A stretch of 64,000 bases of DNA from Mauremys mutica (Eukaryota; Chordata; Testudines; Geoemydidae), in NCBI RefSeq assembly GCF_020497125.1, contig NC_059076.1, forward strand, positions 13,135,951 to 13,199,950, in the 5' to 3' direction. Shown one piece after another: positions 1-11,765 of this stretch. Below the pieces are notes generated by a model, which searched no databases, was not told the DNA's origin, and was given only the letters and a program-made list of their open reading frames with translations. Within the stretch, counting starts at the first letter, position 1, and the number at the start of each line of letters is the position of its first letter. A program made the translations under genes and the position numbers.

Positions 1-780
1 CGGGGGCGCCTAGGACGCGGTGCAGCAGGTCAGGGCCCCCCCAAGGCGGAGCGTGCCGGGCGCCGGCCTCCCCTCCCCTCTCCCTGCGGGCGGGCGGTCC
101 CCGGGGTCCTAGCGCGGGGCCGCCTCCCGAGCCCGCCCGGGGCCCCGCGGCTGCTGGAGCTGGGTCCGCCCGCGGGAGCTGCCGCCTGGCGCCCGTGCGA
201 GCCGCGTCTCCACTGGGCCTGCGGCGGGCGCTAGCTGAGGAGAAGAGGGGGCCGCAGAGGGCGCGTCTCCACTGCGGCTGGGAGCCCCGGGGGCAGGCGC
301 CGCGGCCGCCGTGCGGCCCAGGGGCTGGTACCCGGCTTCGCTGGCTGGGGCTGCACGGCGGCCGGGGGCGAGCGAGGGAGCGAGCGGCTGTGCCCGGAAC
401 ACCCACGCGGCTGTTTTGAGTGGGCCTAGCGGGGGGCCTGCTAGTCACAGTCTGTCTTCCTGTGCTGGGCCCCTCGCCCCGAGCTGCAGGGGAGCCCTGC
501 CCGGAGAGGCCTTGGGCAGCAGCTTCTGGTTCATTGCTCTGGCTGCCCTTACCCCGGCCTGTGCCCCCGCCGGTCCGTGCTGAGCACTTCGGCCGTCACT
601 TCTGCACGGGTTGTCTTCCCACGGCTTCTCGCTCAAGAACACTCCATGGACTTGTGGCCACGGGAGTCCCGGTTGGGGGGCCCTTTTCTAGTATTGCCTA
701 GTGAACCTCAGGAGCTTTGTTGGGACAAGGCCGGGCCTCTCTATTTGGGAGGAGGGAGCAGGGATGCTGCGCTGTAAGAG
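1..780. promoter_or_regulatory. CpG island, probable WRN promoter / exon 1 region
   Basis: The first ~420 bases are extremely GC-rich and dense in CpG; GC content falls off by ~780. No conserved protein is visible on either strand, and the open frames here are low-complexity Ala/Pro/Arg reading of GC-rich DNA. The island is the only one upstream of WRN coding exon 2, about 15.4 kb away, so I infer that it holds the WRN promoter and untranslated exon 1. A cag/gtcagg string at 26-34 could be an exon 1 donor, but this is weak. In mammals PURG lies head-to-head with WRN, so the island may be bidirectional; no PURG coding sequence is present in the window. Confidence 0.5.
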
Positions 781-1327
781 GGTCATGTCCTGCTAGTAGG
801 CATACGTGTGTGCAGGAGACGTGTGCTCACAGAAATAAAGCTAAATGAAGTGAAATATTTTTTTCTGTAAGAGAATTCCAGCTTCCAAACTCAACGTATG
901 CATCACATCTGGGTTGGAGTGACTTGTGCCGATGGAGGTTCTCAATATACAATACGTGACTCGCAGGGCTTTGGAGCGGAGCCCGGAGCTGGAGCGCAGA
1001 GCAGCTCTGGAGCAGTGGAGCTGCAGGTTTTTGCCTGGAGCTGGAGTGGAGCCAGAGCACAGCTCCGAAGCCCTTGTGACTGGGGAGGGGACTTACATAG
1101 TCTTTGATTTCTATAGAAGGATGTCACTCGTTCTCCACCCTTGATGTGAATAACAAGCAAATTATGGCAGGTGGATTTAAAAAAAATCATGCTTTCTGCC
1201 CATCAGTGCGTGTTCAGAGGTGATATGGTATTTGGGTCTGGAGGTGAGGGACAGAATCAGCTTTTCTGTTGAGACTGAAGGTAGAGGTATGAAGGGGGAG
1301 CATTGTGTGTGAAAGGGGATTCTGAAG

Positions 1328-1408
1328 TATAGCCATGTTGGTCCCAGGATATTAGAGAGACAAGATGGGTGAAGTTAGGTAATATCTCATACTGGACTAA
1401 CTTGCTTC
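1328..1408 (+). repeat. Terminal fragment of an interspersed repeat (possibly Penelope-related)
   Basis: The string 'ggatattagagagacaag' followed by 'gtaatatctcatactggac' recurs in degenerate form at 52845-52941, which shows that this is a dispersed family. It resembles the termini of reptile Penelope-like elements, but I cannot see any coding part here. Confidence 0.4.
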
Positions 1409-2213
1409 TGTAAAGGGGACTCTGGTAATACCGAAAATATCACTTAGCTGTGCTATTTCCTGACTGACCATTTTGATAAGTTTTGGTCCATTTATATAGC
1501 AGTTCTAGTGAAGGGAGGAAAAATAATTACTTCTGAGAACATTGATTCAAAGTGAAACACAGTTCAAACAATTCCTGGCTGAAGTTCATTACAGTATATA
1601 TGTCAACAGAAGTGCTAAGATAATAGCAGTGAATGCTATATAAATAGGTAGAAATTAAATGCCACAAGCATTGGTAGTCTACAGATGCTTGTCTACAGTC
1701 AGTCTTTGCACAAACTTAACTAAAATTGGGGAGAAGGGGAACTACTTAAACCAGTGCAGTCCCCTAGAGTGTAGTGTTTCAGAAATATATTATGCTGATG
1801 TAAACTCTGTGGAGAGTCTCCTGATGGATTCTTCCTCCCCATTTGTGTTGGGGAACCCTTTTTGTGCTGCATTACGCTCACACCCATAACCCTTATGCAT
1901 ATGCATGAAGGTTCCAAATCCTTTTTCTTTATTGGGATTTCTGCACCCCATAAAATGTGGGGTATCTTGCTTTTCATAAGCTAGCTTCTTAATTCCCATT
2001 ATTTTCATTAGCATTTATGGCAACAAGTCCCCATGGCAACATGCGGTTGCTGCAGTATTTTCCATGATGTTACAATCAGGGGTCTTGAGGTTTAGATGGG
2101 TACATTGTGGCATATTTTCCTGAATATCACCCATTGGCACTTTCTTTACAGTAATCTTGTAACTTCACCGGTACAGGATTATGTCAGCCCTTCTTTAGGT
2201 CTAAAGCCTAATA

Positions 2214-2377
2214 CAGGGGTTCTCAAACTGGGGGTCACAAGATTATTAGCTGAGGGGTTGTGAGCTGTCAGCCTCCACACCGAAGCCCGCTTCACCTCCA
2301 GCATTTATAATAGTGTTAAATATATAAAAAAATGCTGTGTGAAAGGGGTCACCACTACAAAAGTTTGAGAACCATTG
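2214..2377. mobile_element. hAT-type MITE with perfect 8-bp target duplication
   Basis: Terminal inverted repeats CAGGGGTTCTCAAACT (left) and AGTTTGAGAACCATTG (right) bound a 164-bp non-coding element. The flanks are the perfect 8-bp direct repeat gcctaata (2206-2213 and 2378-2385), the target-site length of hAT transposases. Confidence 0.85.
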
Positions 2378-3545
2378 GCCTAATATGACTAAGCTACAGT
2401 TCTGCAGGCCTCAGCCTGGAGATATTGCATTACAGCCTTACTTCGTTTATATACCTAATACATATTCATCACTCATAAATAATTGTCAGCCTTATACCCT
2501 TATAATACTATTGTATTCATGCCTATACTTGTATCTACCTCTGTTTATCACACATTGATTACATACAAATTAACCACAACAGAAATAATTATATGAAATA
2601 ATTGGCTACAGAGAACTGCAAAGAAATAAATGCTAGCAAAATGTCATCCTTTTTTCTTTCAAGGATGGTTTTGTTATGAACAAACTTGTGCATCTACATT
2701 AAAAAGGTAGGGTCACATTTCTGGAGAAATTATAACAAGCCTTAATGAGATCAGACAGAAGATATTTTGAGTCATGCTTTATTTCTATATAATGTTTGAG
2801 AAGATTTTTGTTTGATTGGAAGCAGCACAACTTACTAGCAATAATATAACAATAGCATTGGCTGAATGAGGCAAATTTTCTGCACATCATAGGCTTAAAC
2901 TGAATTGTAGGCTATATTAATTGCTTTTCATATTGATAATTACTGCTTGTTGCTTTCATCATGATCACAGAAGAGATTTGGACAAAAAAATAAATACCAG
3001 AGTTGCCTGTTAAAATAAAGAAAATGGTAATTACTAATACTGGTAGTTGGACCAAAAGTTGAATGATTCTGATTAAGTGGGCCTCTGCCTAAATCTTTTA
3101 CTTACCCAACTTTATACTTCTTTCCAACTAGAATAATTTTTGATTGCTGGCATTAAATCAATTGGCAGTTTAGGAAGCTAGAGGCAGCTGTGTTTTACTT
3201 CTTTTTTTTTTTACACAACTGAATACTGCAAAGATCAGTTTCTCTTTCTGCTTCAAAATAGTGAGCATTGTAAAATGAAGCAGTAATAGTGTTTTAACTA
3301 AAAAGAGAAATTTGTTATTTGTAAAAGCACCTTGATGCAATAAGATTAATGTAAAAGGTCTCTTCTCCCAGGGATTTATGTACATATCAAGTACTTTTAG
3401 TGCTTGAGGGTAAGGCTACAGTTTTGTCACGGATGTCATAGTGGTTGTGGAAACTGAGTTTGAATAAAGTCCATGAAATGTCCCCAAACCAAGTGGCAGT
3501 GTGACCTAGTCCACTCAGGTTTGGCATGTCTGCTCCTCCATTTCT

Positions 3546-3725
3546 GGGGGGAGGGATAGCTCAGTGGTTTGAGCATTGGCCTGCTAAACCCAGCGTTGTG
3601 AGTTCAATCCTTGAGGAGGCCACTTAAGGATCTGGGGCAAAAATTGGTCCTGCTAGTGAAGGCAGGGGGCTGGACTCAATGACCTTTCAAGGTCCCTTCC
3701 AGTTCTAGGAGATTGGTATATCTCC
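3546..3725 (+). mobile_element. tRNA-derived SINE (turtle Cry I type)
   Basis: The head matches an RNA polymerase III tRNA promoter: A box 'tagctcagtgg' near 3557 and B box 'gagttcaatcc' at 3600-3610. The tail 'gacctttcaaggtcccttcca' region resembles the 3' end of the CR1 LINEs in this window, as known for SINEs mobilised by CR1. It is followed by a short (attacct)-type tail. A second copy lies at 26836-27023. This is a retroposon, not a functional tRNA gene. Confidence 0.85.
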
Positions 3726-4154
3726 AATTATTACCTTTATTACCTATTACCTTTTCTGTGCATCAACACTATGTGCTAGGGTGTAACACCAATCAAATTT
3801 GCCCCTCTGTCCCTGGGATAGGAGCCACAGCTACAGAGTGAGCATGGAGTGAGCTCACTCTCCGATCCCCTCTTCTTTCCATGATCTGTCATTGTTTATC
3901 TAAACCTCTGCCGTGGAATGTTTTAAAGATTGGCATGACCATCATAGTCCTACTCGTGTGAACTAGACTTATGGGAGAATAAGACCCTTGGTGTGATGAA
4001 CTGCAATGCACTAGGGTTGTATCACACTTTATTAGTGCTCTAGATCTAGAAGAGGAAGCAAACCAAATTTCATTCATGAAATTTGCAGAAGATATAAAAC
4101 TGGATGGTGGGCTGGTGGGATTGACTTATGAAGGAAGCTCTTTGTTGCTTTAGA

Positions 4155-4690
4155 ACCTCATGTCATGGACCAGGGACTTATTGTGCTAGGCACTGTACAA
4201 ACACACCAAAAGATGGTCCCTTCTGCAAAGAACTTACACTTTAGGACGAGACAACAGGGGAATGCAGACAAACAGACTAGGGAACATAAAGAAACAAGTC
4301 AGGACTGGTTAGCATGCTAGGCAGTGGGCTCACCCACACCTGCTGCCCAATGGTTGTCAAGAGTTTTGGAGGTATTCCAACAAAGAGGAGAATTAAGAAG
4401 AGATGTGAAAGAGGACAATAAGGTGTCTTTGAGGGTATTTATGGGGAGCTCATCCCATATGTACAGCATGGTGAGAGAGAGCCTGGAGGTGCTTGCTTAA
4501 CATGTAACAAGCGGGTGATGAAGGCAGCCTTCATTGGCAGGATAGAGGCGGGAGCTGAGATCTTGATAGCGTGAGAGAGATGATAGGCAGTGTGGGATAG
4601 ACTCTGAAAGGCCTTGGAAGTGAAAACATTGTATTTGATGAAATGGAGAACAGGGAGCCAGTGGGGGGATGCAGAGAGAAGGGAACATAA
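4155..4690. repeat. Old interspersed repeat, family uncertain
   Basis: The stretch starting 'gtgctaggcactgtacaaac' reads like an old amniote interspersed repeat; a weaker relative of its start is at 52300-52390. There is no coding content. The call rests on recognising the opening motif only. Confidence 0.35.
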
Positions 4691-5468
4691 CTCTTACAAA
4701 CTTTTTCAGGTAAGCACCAAGGTAGGAGATGAATTATGTAGGGTGGTGTGAATGTTATAACTGGAAAAGGAACATGTTGGCTGACTCTTCAGAAAAATGT
4801 GGACGCATATCTAATAGGCTGCAGAATGGCTTCTCAGTAGAAGTGTTGGAATTGTCATTGATTAAATCTATATATTTTTTAAAAATAGTGGCAGATGGTG
4901 GTGGGACAGGGACTTGAAAATGTACAGAACAACCCTGCATTGTCTCAGACAACTAGATGACTTCCGTAATTCTATGAAGAGCTCACTGAGTGATGCCTTG
5001 GGGCAGTGCATGGAGTGGGTGATGCACCTTTCAGGTAGGGATCTCAGCTAATAGGTGTGGACTAATTAGGTTCTTCTTTAAGGGCATCCATGCGTTCCCA
5101 CTAGTGGGAACTGCCTCCTGACAAATGGGTGCACAGAGCCCTCTTGAAAGCAGCATCTGTTAGGAGTGCATGCATGAGCACCCTCTTGAAATTGAGCATT
5201 TGGATTGTAGAGCTCTGTATAAAAGGATGCACTCCTCCAACACCTTCTGTTCTTTTTCTGCTACTTTAAAGAGCAGAAGGGACCCACTGCTGTGTCTGTA
5301 GTGAGGCACTTATTTGAGTTTTCACCCCCCAAATCTATGGACAGCTTAGTTTCAGTGCTAGAGTTGTGTAGTGTTAATAACTTCATAGACTCACTGAGTT
5401 TTTTCTAAATCTCCTGGGAGCCCTTGGGGCTTTTGGGCACTGAAGTCAAACCCTAAAAGAGAGTTCAA

Positions 5469-7629
5469 GAATCATAGAATCTCAGGGTTGGAAGGGACCT
5501 CAGGAGGTCATCTAGACCAACCCCCTGCTCAAAGCAGGACCAAACCCAACTAAATCATCCCAGCCAGGGCTTTGTCAAGCCTGACCTTAAAAACCTCTAA
5601 GGAAGGAGATTCCACCACCTCCCTAGGTAACCCATTCCAGTTCTTCACCACCCTACTAGTGAAAAAGTTTTTCCTAATATCCAACCTAAACCTCCCCCTC
5701 TGCAACTTGAGACCATTACTCCTTGTTCTGTCATCTTCTACCACTGAGAACAGTCTAGATCCATCCTCTTTGGAACCCCCTTTCAGGTAGTTGAAAGCAG
5801 CTATCAAATCCCCCCTCATTCTTCTCTTCTGCAGACTAAACAATCCCAGTTCCCTCAGCCTCTCCTCATAAGTCATGTGCTCCAGCCCCCTAATCATTTT
5901 TGTTGCCCTCCGCTGGACTCTCTCCAATTTATCCACATCCTTCTTGTAGTGTGGGGCCCAAAACTGGACACAGTACTCCAAATGAGGCCTCACCAGTGCT
6001 GAGTAGAGGGGAATGATCACATCCCTCGATCTGCTGGAAATGCCCCTACTTATACAACCCAAAATGCCATTAGCCTTCTTGGCAACAAGGGCACACTGTT
6101 GACTCATATTCAGCTTTTCGTCCACCGTAACCCCTAGGTCCTTTTCTGCAGAACTGCTGCCCAGCCATTCGGTCCCTAGTCTGTAGCAGTGCATGGGATT
6201 CTTCCGTCATCATATTTCTTTTGGCCCAATCCTCTAGTTTGTCTAGGTCCCTCTGTATCCTATCCCTACCCTCCAGCGTATCAACCACTCCTCCCAGTTT
6301 AGTGTCATCTGCAAACTTGCTAAGGGTGCAGTCCACACCATCCTCCAGATCGTCAATGAAGATATTGAATAAAACCGGCCCCAGCACCGACCCTTGGGGC
6401 ACTCCACTTGATACCGGCTGCCAACTAGACATGGAACCATTGATCACTACCCGTTGAGCCTGACCATCTAGCCAGTTTTCTATCCACCTTACCGTCCATT
6501 CATCCAGCCCATACTTCTTTAACTTGCTGGCAAGAATACTGTGGGAGACTGTATCAAAAGCTTTGCTAAAGTCCAGAAATAGCACATCCACTGCTTTCCC
6601 CTCATCCACAGAGCCGGTTATCTCATCATAGAAGGCAATTAGGTTAGTCAGGCATGACTTGCCCTTGGTGAATCCATGCTGACTGTTCCTGATCACTTTC
6701 CCCTCCTTTAAGTGGTTCAGGATTGATTCCTTGAGGACCTGTTCCATGATTTTTCCAGGGACTGAGGTGAGACTGACTGGCCTGTAGTTCCCTGGATCTT
6801 CCTTCCCTTTTTTAAAGATGGGCACTACATTAGCTTTTTTCCAGTCATCCGGGACCTCCCCCGATCGCCATGATTTTTCAAAGATAATGGCCAATGGCTC
6901 TGCAATCTCATCGGCCAACTCCTTTAGCACCCTCGGATGCAGCGCATCCGGCCCCATGGACTTGTGCTCGTCCAGCTTTCCTATATAGCCCCGAACTACT
7001 TCTTTCTCCACAGAGAGCTGGTCACCTCCTCCCCATACCGTGCTGCAGAGTGCAGCTGTCTGGGAGCTGACCTTGTCTGTGAAGACAGGCAAAAAAAGCA
7101 TTGAGTACACTAGCTTTCTCCACATCCTCTGTCACTAGGTTCCCTCCCTCATTCAGCAAGGGGCCCACACTTTCCTTGACTTTCTTCCTGTTGCTAACAT
7201 ACCTAAAGAAACCCTTCTTGTTACTCCTAACATCTCCGGCTAGCTGCAACTCCAAGTGTGATTTGGCCTTCCTGATTTCACACCTGCATGCCTGAACAAT
7301 ACTTTTATACTCCTCCCTGGTTATTTGTCCAATCTTCCACTTCTTTAAGCTGTTCTTTTGTGTTTAAGACAAGCAAGGATTTCACTGTTAAGCCAAGCTG
7401 GTCGCCTGCCATATTTACTTTTCTTCCTACACATCGGGATGGTTTGTTCCTGCAACCTCAATAAGGTTTCTTTGAAATACAGCCAGCTTTCCTCGACTCC
7501 TTTCCCCGTCATGTTATTCTCCCAGGGGACCTTGCCCATCAGTTCCCTGAGGGAGTCGAAGTCTGCTTTTCTGAAGTCCAGGGTCTCTGTTCTACTGCTT
7601 TCCTTTTTTCCTTGTGTCAGGATCCTGAA
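5469..7629 (-). mobile_element. CR1 LINE, 5'-truncated, - strand
   Basis: The element's 3' end is at 5469 (CR1 octamer-type terminus 'aatcatagaat'). It runs leftward on the - strand through ORF2: C-terminal part 5550-6194, reverse-transcriptase core 6070-7125 (motifs [32 protein letters not shown]), then linker remnants to 7539. Homology to the full copy at 30957-35321 stops near 7629, so the endonuclease is mostly missing. Damage includes a ~38-bp deletion just after RNMM (near 6200) and a 2-bp deletion near 7090. Sequence is otherwise very close to the full-length copy, so this is a young insertion. Confidence 0.95.
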
Positions 7630-8434
7630 GTGTGCCTCATGCCTGGTAAGTATCTGTCATGAGCATCAGATTCTGGGATACATCAGGTATCTGGAGGAAG
7701 CATGTTCTCCAGCCTAGTGTGCACTCTGCGGGCTTTAGCCACGAGCCCCATCTTTGGTGTTAAGCCTACCTTGCTTTGAGGTGCTGAGAGCCCAGGTCCT
7801 AGTTCTGCACTGACACTGGAATGACCCTCTAGTGCTGAAGCCCACCCTTACAGAACTCAAGAGGGAACTCCTGCCTTGGCTTTGGCACCTCCCTCTTCTA
7901 GAGGTTTCAGTGCAGGCTCTCCAAAGACCCCTGCAGTTGCAAAGGCAAAGGCCCAGTCTGTGCTGTCAGCACCCACTGAAAAGCGCCATTGGCTCCAAGC
8001 GAGATGGCACCTGACTCTCCCCAGGCTCCCTCTAAACCTGCTCTGGAGAATCTTACCGGTTCCTCTGCACTGACATGTTGGCACCAAGCTCACTCCCGGA
8101 CATTGATCCTAAATGGAGAACAAGAGGAAGCAGGCCAGCACCGCAAAGTTGCCTAAGAAAGGAAGGGGAAGTGCCAAGACTCTTCACTCCTATGGCGTGG
8201 GATCTCCTGGTGCTGACCACTTTGGAGCCACCAGAACAAAGCCTCCCAGCAGTAGGACTATTTGTTCTCACCGTGTCAGTGCCTGACAGAAGGGTTGTCC
8301 CTGATCGTGATTGTTCATACCCCATTCCAGTCACCATGTGGCAGAACTAGGCCACCTTCCCAGAGTCTGACAAGCCCACTACACGTCTTCTGCTATCCCA
8401 GAATTCTCTCCCAGCCCTCCAGCAGGGGTTACCC

Positions 8435-8892
8435 CAGGTGTGGCAAACCTGAGCCTGAAAAGAAGCCAGAATTTACCAACAAACATTGCCAAAGAGCCAC
8501 AGTAATATGTCAGCAGCCCCCCATCCGCTACCCCTTCCCACCCCAGCACCTCTTGTCCACCGGCAGCCCCGCCAATCAGCACCTCCCCACCCTTCCCCAT
8601 GCCTCCTGCCTGCCACAGTCAGCTGTTTTGCAGCGCACAGGAGGCTCTAGTGGGGAGGTGGGAGGAGCGAGAGCATGGCAGGCTCGGGGGAAGGGGCAGG
8701 GGCCTTGGGGAAAGGGGTGGAGTGGTGGCAGGACTTGGAGCAGAGCAGGGGGTTGAGCAGTGAGCACCCTACAGCACATTGGAAAGTTAGCATCTGTAGC
8801 TCCATCCTCGGAGTCAGCACCTGTACAAGGAGCTGCATATTAACCTCTGAAGAGCTGCATGCGGCTCCAGAGCCACAGGTTGGCCACTCCTG
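8435..8892. mobile_element. hAT-type non-autonomous element, 458 bp, perfect target duplication
   Basis: The left end 'caggtgtggcaaacctg' and right end 'caggttggccactcctg' form terminal inverted repeats. The flanks carry the perfect 8-bp duplication ggttaccc (8427-8434 and 8893-8900). The interior is GC-rich and non-coding; open frames across it are artefacts. Confidence 0.85.
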
Positions 8893-8944
8893 GGTTACCC
8901 CATTGTGGGATGAGAATGGATGGGTTGCGAGGGTCCTCTGTGTT

Positions 8945-9321
8945 CATAGAATCATAGCATATCAGGGTTGGAAGGGACCTCAGAAGGTCATCTAGTCCAA
9001 CCCCCTGCTCAAAGCAGGACCAAACCCAACTAAATCATCCCAGCCATGGCTTTGTCAAGCCCTGTGGGCCTTAAAAACCTCTAAGGAAGAAGTTTCCACC
9101 TCCTCCCTAGGTAACCCATTCCAGTTCTTCACCACCCTACTAGTGAAAAAGTTTTTCCTAATATCCAACCTGAACCTTCCCCACTGCAACTTGAGACCAT
9201 TGCTCCTTGTTCTGTCATCTGCTACCACTGAGAACAGTCTAGATCCATCCTCTTTGGAACCCCCTTTCAGGTAGTTGAAAGCAGCTATCAAATTCCCCCT
9301 CACTCTTCTCTCTGCAGACTA
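8945..9321 (-). mobile_element. CR1 LINE 3' fragment
   Basis: This holds the CR1 3' UTR and the C-terminal ORF2 codons (9055-9303 on the - strand, motif [19 protein letters not shown]). Homology breaks abruptly at ~9321, directly beside the Harbinger-like block, so it is either 5'-truncated or interrupted. Confidence 0.9.
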
Positions 9322-11189
9322 GGTTTCAGCTGCAAAGAATGAAAAGCACAAGGGTAGCATTGACAGCGCATGCATTGTTTCTAGTGCAAGGTTAATACTT
9401 TTTATTAAATAAATACCCCTCAGTGCACTTCCCTGCAAGTCACAATGTAATCATCACCACTGGCTATTGCAAGAGTCAGTTTGCTGCTCCAGCCATGGTG
9501 AGTACAGCCATGAGACATGGGCAAGAGAGGTCTTGTGCTGCAGCTTTTGTGAAGACATCCTTGAGATCACTGGTTGGAACTTCAGAAAAGCCTCCTTTCC
9601 CCTAGCAACCTGAGGACAGGTACAAAAATCAAATAGTTTGATTTTTACAAAAGCGGCACCAGATTGGGAGGGAAGGGAGACAAACAGGAAGCTTCCCATT
9701 TCCCCCCCCCTTTTTAAAAAATGCTGGTTGAAATCCCTTCCAACCACAACCACAGCACGCTTGGGAAAGCGTGGTTGTGTAACCCAGATTTCACCAAACA
9801 GGGGGCGGATTACTAGTTGAATTGTTTGCGGCTTAAAGGCTAGCATCCAAAACTTCCCTCCATTTCCCCTAAGTGATGCGATATCACTCTCCTGAGGGTA
9901 ACAGAGATGGAAAGGGAGCAGATGCTGTAAGCGTCTGGGTACAGACCTGGCCTTTATGCTGCAATGCTCTGTACTGCAATGATGCCAGCAGAGTTAATAC
10001 TGGAGCGGCTCGGGACAGTGTCCTACTGTGGTAGATGAAATAAGGCAGCCCTCCCCAGAAACCTTCTGCAAAGGATTGCAAAGAACCTCCGTGAAAGCTT
10101 CCTAGAGATCTCCATGGAGGATTCTAAGGCCATCCCTGTGCAGGTAAATAGTTTTATCTGAGAGCACCCTCTGTGTAGCTGGAGTGGCCACCTATACCAA
10201 CTACACCTACTTTTTTGTTCAGATTAAACATAAAAAATAACAGCATGTAATCCTAAAGTTTGATTGGAAACTGGATACTCACCAGAAGCGCTTTCATGGC
10301 ATCACGGTCCACCGGTAATTGGTCTTGTGAAGGGATGGGTTCCAGGGCAAAACACAGTTCTTGGCTGTCAGGGAGAATGGATCCTCCGCTTGCCTGCCTC
10401 GCATTCTCCCCCTTGTCGTCAACAATATCCTCGTTGTTGCTTGAGGCCGCCCGGAGCTTCTGGGAGGTATCCATAGAGAGTTTTGGGGTAATGGTGGTGT
10501 TGCCATCAAGAATCACATGCAGCTCCTCATAAAAGCGGCATGTCTGTGGGGCATCACCAGAACAACTGTTCGCCTCCCTTGTCTTATGGTATGCTTGCCG
10601 AAGCTCCTTTATTTTCACGCAGCACTGCTGCATGTCCCTCATGTAGCCCTTCTCCCCCATGCCCCCCACAATTTTGGCATAGATGTCAGTGTTTCCTCCG
10701 CTGGATTGGAGCTCTGCCTGCACAAACTCTTCTCCCCATACACCAATAAGATCCATCACCTCTTCTGTACTCCATGCTGGAGTGCGTTTGTGGCCTTGAG
10801 TCTCTATGATCAGCTGTGCTGATGAGCTCTCCAAGCTGATCAAACAGGAAATGAAAATTCAAAAGTTCCCAGGGCTTTAATAGGGGAGTGGCTGTTTCCT
10901 GTGTACCTGGCTGATGTGCAGTGGAGTTGAAAGTGTTCTCCAGAGCAGTTACGACAGAGCAGTGTGTGACACCTCCTGGAGGCCAGTTCATTCAAATTAC
11001 ACAACGCAGTGTCTACGCTATCCCCATGTCGAATCAAGTGCTACGCCTATTGTCGAGATGGAGTACAGAAGTCGACTTTACAGGCCACTTAGGTCAGTGG
11101 AAGGGACTTGGTAGTGTAGACACATACATTATTAAATCGATCTAACGTGACTTATATTGACCTAACTTTGTAGTGTAGACCAGGCTTAG
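9322..11189 (-). mobile_element. PIF/Harbinger-like DNA transposon remnant
   Basis: The block holds a Myb/SANT-like ORF on the - strand (10253-10843), which is the partner protein of PIF/Harbinger transposases. It ends at 11165-11189 in 'gtagtgtagaccaggcttag', resembling turtle DNA-transposon termini (compare 27711-27725). The DDE transposase ORF is not visible, and the left boundary is uncertain. A 130-residue open frame at 9454-9846 (-) has no motif I recognise and may be non-coding. Confidence 0.5.
10253..10843 (-). CDS. Myb/SANT-like DNA-binding protein of a Harbinger-type transposon
   Basis: This 196-residue open frame has no internal stop. Residues ~19-105 form a Myb/SANT-like domain: the opening RTPAWSTEEVMDLI, the central tryptophan in GVWGEE, and the helix-turn-helix stretch CCVKIKELRQAYHKTREAN, followed by CRFYEELHVIL. 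In PIF/Harbinger transposons such a protein accompanies the transposase and helps it bind the ends; the same fold is found in domesticated host genes. The rest is Ser/Asn-rich and acidic with no motif. I infer a transposon gene, not a host gene, because it lies in WRN intron 1 among mobile DNA. Whether it is expressed cannot be told. Confidence 0.65.
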   Translation of the reverse strand: MISLESSSAQLIIETQGHKRTPAWSTEEVMDLIGVWGEEFVQAELQSSGGNTDIYAKIVGGMGEKGYMRDMQQCCVKIKELRQAYHKTREANSCSGDAPQTCRFYEELHVILDGNTTITPKLSMDTSQKLRAASSNNEDIVDDKGENARQASGGSILPDSQELCFALEPIPSQDQLPVDRDAMKALLVSIQFPIKL

Positions 11190-11269
11190 GTGTGAGAAGA
11201 TGAGAGCTACTAATACTACAATCTTGAAGAACCTGTTAACCAGAAACGACAAATTCAATTCAATAACAG

Positions 11270-11765
11270 ATAATACTTCCATTGTTTAATAGTAATTTTA
11301 AATGCAAAGCATGTTTTGATAAACATTTACTTATGTATCCAGCACATTTAAAGTAATTTTGTTTAACTAATTAAAAAAAGTAACTGTTTTTGTGTTTAAT
11401 TGAATTTCCATCCAAATGGTGTGACCAAAAAATCATGAATAAAAAAGTTGTTTAGTAAATAAGAAATGCTTAATTAACCATTTTCTAAAAATTAAGAATC
11501 TGAATAAATATAAATTGTTATATAATTCCTTAAATATATATAGATTTAGTGCATCCTCGCGATTAGCAAAAAGAATGCCCAAATTTAGCTATAAAGGCTA
11601 ATTTAATTGCAAACCAACATGTTTACCAACCAATGAGAGTCAGCCTTTCTTTAGAAAAATAAAAAGTACAAAAGCAAACTAAGATTAAAATAAATTTAAC
11701 TCAGTTTTCTGCTTGCTGATTTAAATCATGATTAAATTGATTTGATTTAAATCAATCCACCTTGA
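11270..11765 (-). repeat. AT-rich interspersed repeat
   Basis: This very AT-rich stretch ends in the phased motif 'gatttaaatcaatccacc' preceded by 'aaatcatgattaaattgatt', which I recognise as the terminus of an amniote dispersed repeat. It is non-coding and its left limit is approximate. Confidence 0.35.

Noticed and set aside
109..402. 97-residue open frame on the - strand in the CpG island
   Set aside because: It is Ala/Pro/Arg/Gly low complexity, an artefact of GC-rich DNA, and does not resemble PURG or any protein that I know.
3546..3620. Possible functional tRNA gene
   Set aside because: A and B boxes are present, but the molecule lacks a proper acceptor stem and continues into a CR1-like tail; it is a SINE.
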